Source: Croceitalea dokdonensis DOKDO 023
Lineage (GTDB): Bacteria > Bacteroidota > Bacteroidia > Flavobacteriales > Flavobacteriaceae
NCBI RefSeq assembly: GCF_001306415.1
Contig: NZ_LDJX01000001.1
Span: 730,411 to 794,410, forward strand
Direction: 5' to 3'
DNA: 64,000 nt
The notes under the pieces are model-generated. The model was not told where the DNA came from, did not search any database, and saw nothing but the letters and a program-made list of their open reading frames with translations. A program made the translations under genes and the position numbers. Positions 36,305 to 44,553 of the stretch are shown here, piece after piece; positions within the stretch are counted from its first letter, which is position 1, and each line of letters starts with the position of its first letter.

Positions 36305-38356
36305 ATGTCAAATCCATCGGCCAAAAAACCAAACTTTATAGAACAAGCGGAAGCCCTAATTCTGGAAAATTTGGCCAACGAACAATTTGGGGTGTCCGAA
36401 CTTGCGGAAGCTCTGCACATGAGCCGATCCAACCTGCTCCGGAAGATCAAGAAACAGACACAGCTTTCTGCAAGCCAGTTTATACGTCAAGTCCGTCTTA
36501 AGGAATCAATGAAACTGCTAAAGGAAGATTCTTCAACGGTTTCCGAAATTTCATATCAAGTAGGTTTTGGAAGCACTTCCTATTTCATTAAATGCTTTCG
36601 AGAACAGTACGGATATTCTCCTGGGGAGCTTGGAAAAAGTGATGTAGAAGTTGAAATCGAACAGATTAAACCAAACTATTTGAAACTATACCAATGGCCG
36701 ATTATTGCTGCAACATCCTTAGCACTGATACTTGTAGCCATAATACTGTTCAATAAAAAGGATGCTATAAATGAACCGAAAATTGAAAAATCCATTGCAG
36801 TATTGCCCTTTAAGAATGAGAGCAGCGATTCCACCAATCTTTATTTTGTAAACGGACTGATGGAATCTGCTTTGAACAACATTCAGAAGATTGAAGACCT
36901 GCGGGTCATCAGTAGAACCTCGGTAGAGAAATATAGAAAAACGGACAAGGGTATTCCAGAGATTGCCGAGGAGCTGCATGTGAACTACTTGGTAGAAGGT
37001 AGCGGTCAGCGTGTCGGTGATCAGGTGTTGCTCAACATACAATTGATCAACGCTTCTACGGACACCCCTATTTGGGTAGAACAGTACAGTCGGGAAGTTG
37101 AGGACATTTTTGAATTGCAAAACGACGTGGCCAAGAAAATTGCAGATGCCATTGCAGCCGTCGTAACACCGACAGAACTGGAGCAAATTGAAAAAAAACC
37201 AACTGAAAACCTATTGGCCTATGATTACTACCTACAGGCATTGGACCCTTATTATTCTCGCTCAGAAGAAGGCTTGGAAAAGGCCATTTCATTATTCGAA
37301 AAAGCTATAGAACAGGATCCAGAATTTGCCCTCGCCTATGCCAACATCGCTATCTCATACTATCTTCTAGAAATGTCGCAAATAGAGAAACAGTACACCG
37401 AAAAGATTAACAGCTTTGCGGATAAGGCCTTGCTTTACGATTCAAAATCCGCCGAAAGCTTGGTCGCAAAGGCCTTCTACTATATACAAACTAAGGAGTA
37501 CAAATTAGCCTTACCACATCTTAATAAGGCACTGGAGTATAATCCTAATTCATCGTTGGCAGTACAAATGCTTGCGGAATTTTATTCGCATATGCTGCCC
37601 AATACTGATAAATACCTAGAGTACGCATTAAAAGGGGTTCAGCTAACCGTTGCTAGTGATTCCATTACTCAGAGCTATACGTATTTACAACTAAGTAATG
37701 CGCTTGTATCGTCAGGATTTGCAGATGAAGCTTTAAAATATATTAACAGTTCGTTGGATTATAATGCTGAAAATTTTTATGCTCCACATTTAAAGGCATT
37801 TATACTGTTCGCCAAGGACGGTAATATTGAGCGTACAAGGAATTTGTTGATAAAGGAATGGAAGAAAGATACGACTCGGCTTGATATTTTACAGGACATA
37901 GGGAAGTTGTACTACATCGAGGAAAATTATGACAGTGCCTACTTCTATTTTAAAAAATTTGTGGAAACCAGGGAAGCAAATAGTCTGGATATTTATTTAC
38001 AGGAAAATGTCAAAATTGCACTGGTCTATAAAGAGATGGGATTGGACAAGGAAGCTGAGAAACTATTTAATGATTTCTCTGAATATTGCGAAGGAGATCA
38101 ATCCATTTATAGAAGTGTGAATCTGGTTTGGAAATACGCTTATGAAGGAAAAATCAATGAGGCTATCGAACAGCTTAGAATATTTTCCGAAACAGAGAAT
38201 TATCTGTATTGGTTTTTATTAATCGAAGATGAACCATTGATAAAACCATTAAAGAGCCATCCAGATTTTGAGGAAATTATGCAGAAAATTAAGGATAGAT
38301 TTTGGAAAAATCAGGCCGAGTTAAAAATATCTCTGGATGAAGAAGGCTTGCTATAA
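36305..38356 (+). CDS. Membrane-bound AraC-HTH/TPR regulator
   Basis: 683 residues. N-terminal AraC double helix-turn-helix (~10-108: FGVSELAEALHMSRSNLLRKIKK, TVSEISYQVGFGSTSYFIKCFRE), one membrane helix (131-149), then an extracytoplasmic FlgO/TolB-like domain (KSIAVLPFKNESSD, YLVEGSGQR, EQYSREVEDIF) and TPR units (~300-640). A membrane-held DNA-binding protein with an outside sensor, a one-component system. The divergent array 2 in front of it is the natural candidate for its operator. No second component is needed. Compare the cytosolic reversed architecture at 17047-18843. Confidence 0.85.
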   Translation: MSNPSAKKPNFIEQAEALILENLANEQFGVSELAEALHMSRSNLLRKIKKQTQLSASQFIRQVRLKESMKLLKEDSSTVSEISYQVGFGSTSYFIKCFREQYGYSPGELGKSDVEVEIEQIKPNYLKLYQWPIIAATSLALILVAIILFNKKDAINEPKIEKSIAVLPFKNESSDSTNLYFVNGLMESALNNIQKIEDLRVISRTSVEKYRKTDKGIPEIAEELHVNYLVEGSGQRVGDQVLLNIQLINASTDTPIWVEQYSREVEDIFELQNDVAKKIADAIAAVVTPTELEQIEKKPTENLLAYDYYLQALDPYYSRSEEGLEKAISLFEKAIEQDPEFALAYANIAISYYLLEMSQIEKQYTEKINSFADKALLYDSKSAESLVAKAFYYIQTKEYKLALPHLNKALEYNPNSSLAVQMLAEFYSHMLPNTDKYLEYALKGVQLTVASDSITQSYTYLQLSNALVSSGFADEALKYINSSLDYNAENFYAPHLKAFILFAKDGNIERTRNLLIKEWKKDTTRLDILQDIGKLYYIEENYDSAYFYFKKFVETREANSLDIYLQENVKIALVYKEMGLDKEAEKLFNDFSEYCEGDQSIYRSVNLVWKYAYEGKINEAIEQLRIFSETENYLYWFLLIEDEPLIKPLKSHPDFEEIMQKIKDRFWKNQAELKISLDEEGLL

Positions 38357-38731
38357 TCCGTTAAAAAGCTTAGCTATTAATTCAAGGTTTTCACATAACG
38401 TAATTCCAAGTACCGTTTCATTTTATTCTTATTGTTTTTTATAACTTCCTTTTTCTACAAATTCTATCTTTTATGAAGGTCACCTAGTGTAAGAACAATT
38501 TCAATTTATCATTACAGATTCTTTTTACCTCTAATCCCTTTTACGCGATAAACCTTTTTCTGGATTCCCCCGCTTACAATGGAATTAAAATTTGAGAATG
38601 TTGTTTTGACCGATTTGTTTACCTCTTAAAAGAATTATCCGGTCAAAAAAGCATTTTTAAGAAAAGACCAAAAGATAAAACCTTTTAAAATCAATTAATT
38701 ATTAGGTTTTAAATGTTAAGAAATATTAAAA

Positions 38732-38755
38732 TAGAGTTAGCAGGATTCGAACCCC
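38732..38755 (-). other. Degenerate tRNA T-arm fragment
   Basis: On the minus strand the sequence reads GGGGTTCGAATCCTGC followed by TAACTCTA, i.e. a T-loop (TTCGAAT) with a broken T-stem and an acceptor-like tail. No D-arm or anticodon arm is recognisable upstream. Either a decayed integration scar from another tRNA or a chance resemblance. Confidence 0.35.
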
Positions 38756-38842
38756 TATCTATTACTAATCTTCTCTTATTTAATATTGTGCACATTACAA
38801 ATATTATTAGGAAAATTTATAGAAGTTCAATATTTTTATAAA

Positions 38843-38874
38843 GTAAACCGTATACGGTAGCGTATACGGTTTAC
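38843..38874. promoter_or_regulatory. Exact 14-bp inverted repeat (operator- or element-end-like)
   Basis: GTAAACCGTATACG (38843-38856), spacer GTAG, and its perfect complement CGTATACGGTTTAC (38861-38874). Each arm contains the palindromic core CCGTATACGG or most of it, so it can also be read as two adjacent palindromic sites. No T-run follows, so it is a poor terminator. It sits 78 nt from the tRNA scar, where excisionase or repressor sites of integrated elements often lie. Confidence 0.6.
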
Positions 38875-38951
38875 ACTAATACAGTAAAAATATATTTAAT
38901 AACTACTTGTTTTTCAATAGGTTGTAAAACTAAAAAATAGCGGTTAAAGTT

Positions 38952-38992
38952 CATAACCCGGAGGCCGAGGGTTCAAGTCCCTCTCTCGCTAC
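38952..38992 (+). other. 3' half of a tRNA(CAT) gene: attachment-site scar
   Basis: From the anticodon CAT (38952-38954) onward the sequence is a correct tRNA: anticodon 3' stem CCCGG, variable loop, T-arm GAGGG-TTCAAGT-CCCTC (fully paired), acceptor TCTCGCT and discriminator A. The bases in front (taaag) do not pair with CCCGG, so the 5' half is absent; the break lies in the anticodon loop, the usual crossover place of tyrosine integrases. The tRNA is Met- or Ile(CAT)-specific. The scar marks the junction between the accessory block on the left and core genes on the right; the intact tRNA should be beyond the left window edge. Confidence 0.75.
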
Positions 38993-39031
38993 TTGATAGG
39001 CCTGTAAAGCCTTGGAAAATTCAGGAATGTA

Positions 39032-39069
39032 AATCCGCTGTGCAAGGTTTGTGCAACGGATTTTTTTTT
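39032..39069 (+). terminator. Rho-independent terminator behind the tRNA scar
   Basis: AATCCG (39032-39037) pairs with CGGATT (39057-39062) around an inner TGCA/TGCA pairing, followed by a run of T to 39069. It fits as the original terminator of the tRNA gene. Confidence 0.65.
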
Positions 39070-39256
39070 GCTGGCTTACTCATAAGGCTCTTTAACCCAA
39101 ATGTATCTCTAAAATACTGCTTACTTGCCGGGCGCGGGTTTTAACTTCCCCGGACAGAACCTGGATGTTAGCTGTACAGCAGCCGATTTTGTGTCATTAT
39201 ACTTCGTTTTTTTACACAACTAAGCTAATTTTTGCATTTATTGACTATTTTAAGGT

Positions 39257-41176
39257 ATGCAGAATTCTATCTCATACCGGATTGCGGACTTTTTAAAGCG
39301 GTTCCCTCCATTTTCCAACATACCGGAGGCCACGTTGCAAGAGATTGCTACAGAGGTAAACATCGTTTACAAAGAGAAAGGAAGCGTAATTTTTAAACAG
39401 GGTGAAGCTACCCACCCTCATTATTACGTGGTGCACAAAGGCGCAATTAGCCTATGGAGCACCCATGAGCAACTTTGCCTTGATATTTGTGATGAGGGTG
39501 ATATATTTGGTCTTCGACCTTTAATGGCGAATGATAGCTACCGATTGGACGCTCTTGCAGAGGAAGAGAGCATCCTCTACGCCATACCTATTGCCGTATT
39601 TAGGCCCCTAGCCAAAAATAATAGCGCAGTGACCACTTTTTTGGTGGAGAGTTTTGCATCCAACACCCGAAATCCTTATGCTAGCATGCCCAAAGGACAA
39701 TTACTTGGAGACACCGTAAAATTTGATGCCAACCGCCATAGTACCGATTTTTTAGACTTTCAGCCCGTAACCTACACCAAAGACCTTGTTACTGCAACTT
39801 CCAATGAACGTATCGCTACCTTGGCAAAAGCAATGACCATGCACCGGATAGGGGCCATTCTTATTACTGAAAACCAACTGCCGCTTGGCATAATCACGGA
39901 CAAGGACTTACGCAATAAAATTGCTACAGGCCTACATTCCATTACAGAGAACGCAGCGAGCATAATGTCCACACCGGTAATTACGTATCCTGCACAATTA
40001 TCTGTGGCACAAGCACAAATGGGCATGATGAAAAACCACATTAGCCATTTGGTTCTTACAGAAGACGGCACCACCAACACCAAAGCCATAGGTGTACTCT
40101 CAAAACACGATATTATGCTCTCCTTGGGCAATAACCCCGCTGTTTTGGTCAAAGCTATTAAACGTTCCAAATCGGTGGAGGAAATAAAGTCGCTTCGTAT
40201 GGGGGTAATGAACCTTTTGCGCGGCTATTTAAAACAAAATATCCCAATGGCACTGACCGCCAATATCATTGCCGAATTGAATGATGTTTGCATCAAACAA
40301 ATCATAACCTTAACCTTACAGCGAATGACCAGTGGGCCTCCGGTGCCATTCGCATGGCTAGCTTTGGGAAGCCAAGGCCGCAAGGAACAACTGTTACATA
40401 CCGATCAGGACAACGCTTTGGTTTTTGCCAACGTTCCAGATGGGCAACTACCAACCACCCAATCCTACTTTTTAGAACTGGGAAAAAAAATAACAGCGGG
40501 CCTACATGCCATTGGTTATGACTATTGCCCTGCCGGAATGATGGCCTCCAATCCCAAATGGTGCCAAAGCCTGGATGGTTATAGGAGAACGATTTCTGCA
40601 TGGATTACCAACCCAGGACCCAATGAGGTGCTGCTCTCCTCCATATTCTTTGATTATTCCTTGGTCTATGGAGATGCTATACTTATTTCACAACTGTCCA
40701 AACATATTACAAAGACCATAAGATCTTCTCCCATTTTTTTATCCCATTTGGCAAAAGATGCATTGATGAGTCCTTCACCTACCGGTTTTTTTCGGCAGTT
40801 TTTAGTAGAACAAGACGGGGAGCACAGAGACTATTTTGACTTAAAAAAAAGGGCGCTCATGCCACTAATAGATGCTGCTCGGGTACTCACCTTATCGGAG
40901 CACATTACGGGGATATCCAATACTTGGGACCGATTTAAAAAATTGGCCGAAATACAACCCCAAAATGCCGAGTTGTTCTTGGCGTGCAGCTATGCCAGTA
41001 AAGCCCTTCTTAAATTTAGGACAAAACAAGGTTTGGCCCATAACGACTCCGGACGCTTTATTTCTTTAGATAAATTGACCAAAGAGGAAAAAGTTAAATT
41101 AAAGCGGACCTTTAAGTCCATCAAAGGGATTCAAGAACTCATCAATACCCGTTTTATGGTTTCAAGACTGCAATGA
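39257..41176 (+). CDS. cNMP-binding/CBS/DUF294 nucleotidyltransferase-like signalling protein
   Basis: 639 residues. Order: cyclic-nucleotide-binding-type domain (~12-125), a CBS pair (~165-290), a DUF294 nucleotidyltransferase-like domain (~320-460) with LGSQGRKEQLLHTDQDNAL, and the DUF294 C-terminal helical domain to the end. The GS..R and DxD-type residues of the transferase fold are kept. Its role is not established; relatives sit beside DnaQ-type exonucleases and acetate genes, as here. The reading frame overlaps the exonuclease by 4 nt (ATGA). Probably a sensor of adenylates linked to acetate metabolism (inference). Confidence 0.85.
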   Translation: MQNSISYRIADFLKRFPPFSNIPEATLQEIATEVNIVYKEKGSVIFKQGEATHPHYYVVHKGAISLWSTHEQLCLDICDEGDIFGLRPLMANDSYRLDALAEEESILYAIPIAVFRPLAKNNSAVTTFLVESFASNTRNPYASMPKGQLLGDTVKFDANRHSTDFLDFQPVTYTKDLVTATSNERIATLAKAMTMHRIGAILITENQLPLGIITDKDLRNKIATGLHSITENAASIMSTPVITYPAQLSVAQAQMGMMKNHISHLVLTEDGTTNTKAIGVLSKHDIMLSLGNNPAVLVKAIKRSKSVEEIKSLRMGVMNLLRGYLKQNIPMALTANIIAELNDVCIKQIITLTLQRMTSGPPVPFAWLALGSQGRKEQLLHTDQDNALVFANVPDGQLPTTQSYFLELGKKITAGLHAIGYDYCPAGMMASNPKWCQSLDGYRRTISAWITNPGPNEVLLSSIFFDYSLVYGDAILISQLSKHITKTIRSSPIFLSHLAKDALMSPSPTGFFRQFLVEQDGEHRDYFDLKKRALMPLIDAARVLTLSEHITGISNTWDRFKKLAEIQPQNAELFLACSYASKALLKFRTKQGLAHNDSGRFISLDKLTKEEKVKLKRTFKSIKGIQELINTRFMVSRLQ

Positions 41177-41844
41177 TGACAAAGACAAAAAAAGAACTCC
41201 CAGCTTTTTGGAAGGCTTATGCGGCCTCGTTTAAAAATGGGCTGTCACAAGACCTTAGCAAGGTCAGTCTTGTGGTATTAGATACGGAAACAACGGGCCT
41301 GAATCTTAAAAAAGATCGCATACTGAGCATTGGGGCACTTCGTATTGAAAACGGGCAGATATTAACCAAGGAAGCGTTTGAGCTATTTCTGGAACAAGAA
41401 AAATTCAACGCCCAAACGGTATCCATACATGGGATAAGAAAAACAAGTGCGGTACAAAAAATAGCTGAACTGGAAGGTTTGAAAAAGGTGTTGACCATAC
41501 TGGAAAATGCGATTTTGGTGGCGCACCACGTTGGTTTTGACACCGGTATGCTCAACACCTCGCTTAAAAGGCACGGCTTGCCCAAATTAAAAAATAAAAC
41601 GCTGGATACTTCTGTACTGTTCCACCGTTCACTACCACGGTCGCAACAGAAAGCCAACAGCCATTACACCTTGGACGAACTGGCAGCATTCTTTAATATT
41701 TCTACTAGCGATAGGCACACAGCCTTGGGCGATGCCTATATTACCGCCATCGCTTTTTGGCACATTATCGGTAAATTAAAACCTACCTCAACAAAAGAGC
41801 TGCTTAAAAAAGGTAGGTTTTTTAGCTGGCCTATATCCTTTTAA
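41173..41844 (+). CDS. DnaQ-like 3'-5' exonuclease
   Basis: 223 residues. Exo I DTETTGL, Exo II HHVGFDTGML and Exo III DRHTALGDAY give the DEDDh catalytic set. Small single-domain enzyme without polymerase contact regions; closest to the epsilon-like proteins found next to DUF294 proteins. ATGA-coupled to the gene before it. Its TAA overlaps the stop of the convergent acs gene, so the two transcripts meet without a spacer. Confidence 0.88.
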   Translation: MMTKTKKELPAFWKAYAASFKNGLSQDLSKVSLVVLDTETTGLNLKKDRILSIGALRIENGQILTKEAFELFLEQEKFNAQTVSIHGIRKTSAVQKIAELEGLKKVLTILENAILVAHHVGFDTGMLNTSLKRHGLPKLKNKTLDTSVLFHRSLPRSQQKANSHYTLDELAAFFNISTSDRHTALGDAYITAIAFWHIIGKLKPTSTKELLKKGRFFSWPISF

Positions 41845-43748
41845 AGCACCTCTTTAATAATTTCACTTACTACCTCTGGATTTAAAAGAGTAGAAGTATC
41901 CCCAAGGTTGCTGGTGTCCTTAGAGGCTATTTTTCTCAGTATTCGCCTCATGATCTTACCGCTCCTTGTTTTGGGCAACCCGTTTACAAACTGAATCTTA
42001 TTGAGTTTAGCGATTGGCCCTATATGCTCGGTAATCATTTGATTGATTTCCTTTTTCAGGTTATCGCGGTCCCTAGATTCGCCCGTCTCTTTTAACATGA
42101 CATACCCATAAAGCGCATTTCCTTTGATATCATGTGGAAAGCCAACAACAGCAGATTCCGCCACTGCCGGATGTTCATTAATGGCATCTTCAATAGGTGC
42201 GGTACCCAAGTTATGCCCAGAAACTATGATAACATCATCTACCCTTCCAGTGATGCGGTAATACCCCACTTCGTCCCGTAAGGCACCATCTCCAGTAAAA
42301 TACATGTTTTTAAAAGCCGTGAAGTAGGTGTCTTTATACCTCTTGTGATCCCCCCAAATGGTACGGGCCATGGACGGCCAAGGAAATTTGATGCACAGGC
42401 GACCATCTACCTGGTTACCCGTTATCTCCTGACCGTTTTCATCCATCAGTGCAGGCTGTACACCAGGTAGTGGCAAGGTGGCGTAGGTTGGTTTGGTGGG
42501 AGTTGAAAAAGGAATCGGCGATATTAATATGCCTCCAGTCTCTGTTTGCCACCAAGTGTCCACAATAGGACATTTTTTTTCACCCACATGATCGTTGTAC
42601 CAGTGCCATGCCTCTTCATTGATGGGCTCGCCCACGGTTCCTAGGACCTTAAGGCTAGAAAGGTCGTATGTAGTAACAAAGTCAAGATTTTCTTTTGCCA
42701 ATGCCCTTATGGCCGTTGGGGCGGTATAGAACTGGGTAACCTTGTGCTTATCCACAATTTCCCAGAACCTTCCAAAATCAGGATACGACGGAACACCTTC
42801 GAACATAACCGTGGTGGCCCCATTGGCCAAAGGGCCATACACAATGTAAGAATGGCCGGTAATCCATCCGATATCGGCGGTACACCAGTACACATCATCC
42901 TCCCTGTACTGAAAAACATTTTTAAAGGTATAGGCGGTATAAACCATATACCCGCCAGTGGTGTGCAGCATACCTTTGGGCTTACCCGTAGAACCAGAGG
43001 TGTACAGCACAAACAAAGGATCTTCCGCTTCCATAATTTCAGGAGGATAGTCACCGTAAGCGGCATCCATCAAAGGTGCCAACCACTCATCACGACCCGC
43101 CTTCATGCTGATGTCAGAATGGATACGTTTGGCCACCAAAACGGTTTTAACTTCTGGGCACTCTTTGAGGGCCTCATCTACAATGCCTTTTAAATCTATA
43201 GTTTTGGCACCCCTGAAGGAGCCGTCCGATGTGATTACCATTTTTGCGCCACAATCATTGACCCTGGTAGAAAGTGCAGTGGAAGAAAAGCCCGCAAACA
43301 CAACGGAATGGACCGCCCCAATTCTAGCACATGCCAATAATGAGATGGCCAGTTCTGGAATCATGGGGAGGTATATGATCACCCTATCCCCTTTTTTGAT
43401 ACCCTTTTCACTGAGTACGTTGGCCATTTTGCAAACCTGTTCATGCAACTCTTTGTACGTAATATGCCGTGCTTCTTCCCCAGGGTTGTTAGGCTCAAAC
43501 AAAATTGCGGTTTTATGGCCCCTTATATGCAAATGGCGGTCAATACAATTTTCGGTAATATTAAGTTGGGCGCCATTAAACCATTTCACCTCAGGTTTTG
43601 AAAAATCCCACTCCAAAACAGAATTCCACTTCTTTCTCCAAACAAAATGTTCTTCTGCTATTTCTTCCCAAAAATTCTCTGGATGCCTTACGGATTTTCT
43701 GTATACTTGGTAGTATTCTTCTAAATGCTTGATATGGTAATTACTCAT
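41841..43748 (-). CDS. acs: Acetyl-CoA synthetase (AMP-forming)
   Basis: 635 residues, the normal Acs length. It activates acetate with ATP to acetyl-AMP and then to acetyl-CoA. Visible motifs: the P-loop-like YTSGSTGKPKG, WWQTETGG, the hinge/catalytic RVDDVIIVSGH and the acetylatable Lys in PKTRSGKIMRR. Last gene of the acetate run that begins with the porin at 50699. Confidence 0.97.
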   Translation of the reverse strand: MSNYHIKHLEEYYQVYRKSVRHPENFWEEIAEEHFVWRKKWNSVLEWDFSKPEVKWFNGAQLNITENCIDRHLHIRGHKTAILFEPNNPGEEARHITYKELHEQVCKMANVLSEKGIKKGDRVIIYLPMIPELAISLLACARIGAVHSVVFAGFSSTALSTRVNDCGAKMVITSDGSFRGAKTIDLKGIVDEALKECPEVKTVLVAKRIHSDISMKAGRDEWLAPLMDAAYGDYPPEIMEAEDPLFVLYTSGSTGKPKGMLHTTGGYMVYTAYTFKNVFQYREDDVYWCTADIGWITGHSYIVYGPLANGATTVMFEGVPSYPDFGRFWEIVDKHKVTQFYTAPTAIRALAKENLDFVTTYDLSSLKVLGTVGEPINEEAWHWYNDHVGEKKCPIVDTWWQTETGGILISPIPFSTPTKPTYATLPLPGVQPALMDENGQEITGNQVDGRLCIKFPWPSMARTIWGDHKRYKDTYFTAFKNMYFTGDGALRDEVGYYRITGRVDDVIIVSGHNLGTAPIEDAINEHPAVAESAVVGFPHDIKGNALYGYVMLKETGESRDRDNLKKEINQMITEHIGPIAKLNKIQFVNGLPKTRSGKIMRRILRKIASKDTSNLGDTSTLLNPEVVSEIIKEVL

Positions 43749-43760
43749 ACTGTTTGGTTT

Positions 43761-43853
43761 TTATGTGTTGCTTGATATTTGTTTTGATTTCCTCTTCTTG
43801 ATTCCTTTTTTGCCAATGTCTAAGGCAATGGAAAACCGTTTATCCTCTGCCAT
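43761..43853 (-). CDS. Possible 30-codon small ORF in front of acs
   Basis: ATG at 43851-43853, stop TAA at 43761-43763, 12 nt before the acs ATG. The product starts MAEDKRFSIALDIGKKG and is strongly basic toward the end. It overlaps the end of the 119-codon gene before it in another frame. Short, so it could be chance. Confidence 0.25.
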   Translation of the reverse strand: MAEDKRFSIALDIGKKGIKKRKSKQISSNT

Positions 43854-44179
43854 ATGGCTACGTAATTTACAAAGAATTTTAGCTTACTTTGTACTGTTGC
43901 TTGCCGCCCTAACCCTAGAAAACACTTGTGCTCTTTGGGGCAGGTATCGGTAGCGTCTGGGTAAATTGTAGTTTTATTTCCATGGCCGTTTTTAACCAAC
44001 TTGTCCATATTGGGATATTCAGTGTCCCAATGGTAATGAACATTCCAACCATAGTTGACATTAAGGTTATGGTTAAAGGTTGCTTTGGGTAACAACAGCC
44101 TATCAAATGAGTAGGTCTCTTGCTCCCAAAAATTCTCTGTCCCGGCAAGGCTTATGTGGTGATATAGGCGGTATTTCAT
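43820..44179 (-). CDS. Hypothetical protein in the acetate operon
   Basis: 119 residues from the ATG at 44177-44179, 5 nt after the response-regulator stop. Rich in aromatic and His residues (LYHHISLAGTENFWEQE, YGWNVHYHWDTEYPN), with a CPKEHKC pair. No known family. The last ~35 residues look less protein-like and overlap another short open frame, so the real end could be earlier through an error. Position within the operon supports a real gene. Confidence 0.45.
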   Translation of the reverse strand: MKYRLYHHISLAGTENFWEQETYSFDRLLLPKATFNHNLNVNYGWNVHYHWDTEYPNMDKLVKNGHGNKTTIYPDATDTCPKEHKCFLGLGRQATVQSKLKFFVNYVAIWQRINGFPLP

Positions 44180-44184
44180 AAAAA

Positions 44185-44553
44185 TCAACTTATTAAATCT
44201 TCAACCTTTGCAATGATTCTTTTAATTGAGAAAGGCTTGGTCTCGTAACTGTCCACTCCTAGTTCCAGCCCTTTTTTAAGGTCTGCCTCCTTACTTTTTG
44301 CCGATAGGAAAACAACTTTAGTATGTGAGAGCTTTTTGTTGGCTCGTAACCGTTTTAAGGTTTCGTAACCATCTAAATGTGGCATCATTATATCCAATAA
44401 CACCACATCGGGGAAGTATTCATCAGCTATTTCCAATGCTTCCGTGCCGTCCCTTGCAACATAGACCTGAAAAGCCTTTTTCTTAAAAGCGTACTCCAAA
44501 GACATTAAAATATTTGGCTCGTCATCAACTATCAATATTTTTTTTTCGCTCAT
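44185..44553 (-). CDS. REC-only response regulator
   Basis: 122 residues, just a receiver domain: D10/D11, phospho-acceptor D54 (VVLLDIMMP), T/S in FLSAKS and K in ETKPF. It overlaps the kinase gene by 4 nt. It has no output domain, unlike CrbR-type regulators (LuxR HTH) that pair with similar symporter-kinases in Vibrio, so it must pass the signal by protein contact. Confidence 0.92.
   Translation of the reverse strand: MSEKKILIVDDEPNILMSLEYAFKKKAFQVYVARDGTEALEIADEYFPDVVLLDIMMPHLDGYETLKRLRANKKLSHTKVVFLSAKSKEADLKKGLELGVDSYETKPFSIKRIIAKVEDLIS

Larger units (their letters stand above)
38357..38951. other. Gene-free stretch at the right end of the accessory block
   Basis: About 600 nt with no open frame of note. 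It holds a tRNA-like fragment on the minus strand (38732-38755), an exact 14-bp inverted repeat (38843-38874) and otherwise AT-rich sequence, directly left of the tRNA 3' half at 38952. Confidence 0.6.

Noticed and set aside
38905..38992. A complete tRNA gene at 38.9 kb
   Set aside because: Only the half from the anticodon onward folds; the anticodon 5' stem, D-arm and acceptor 5' strand are missing.
43105..43713. 202-codon open frame on the plus strand within acs
   Set aside because: Antisense shadow of a highly conserved enzyme gene; composition is not protein-like.
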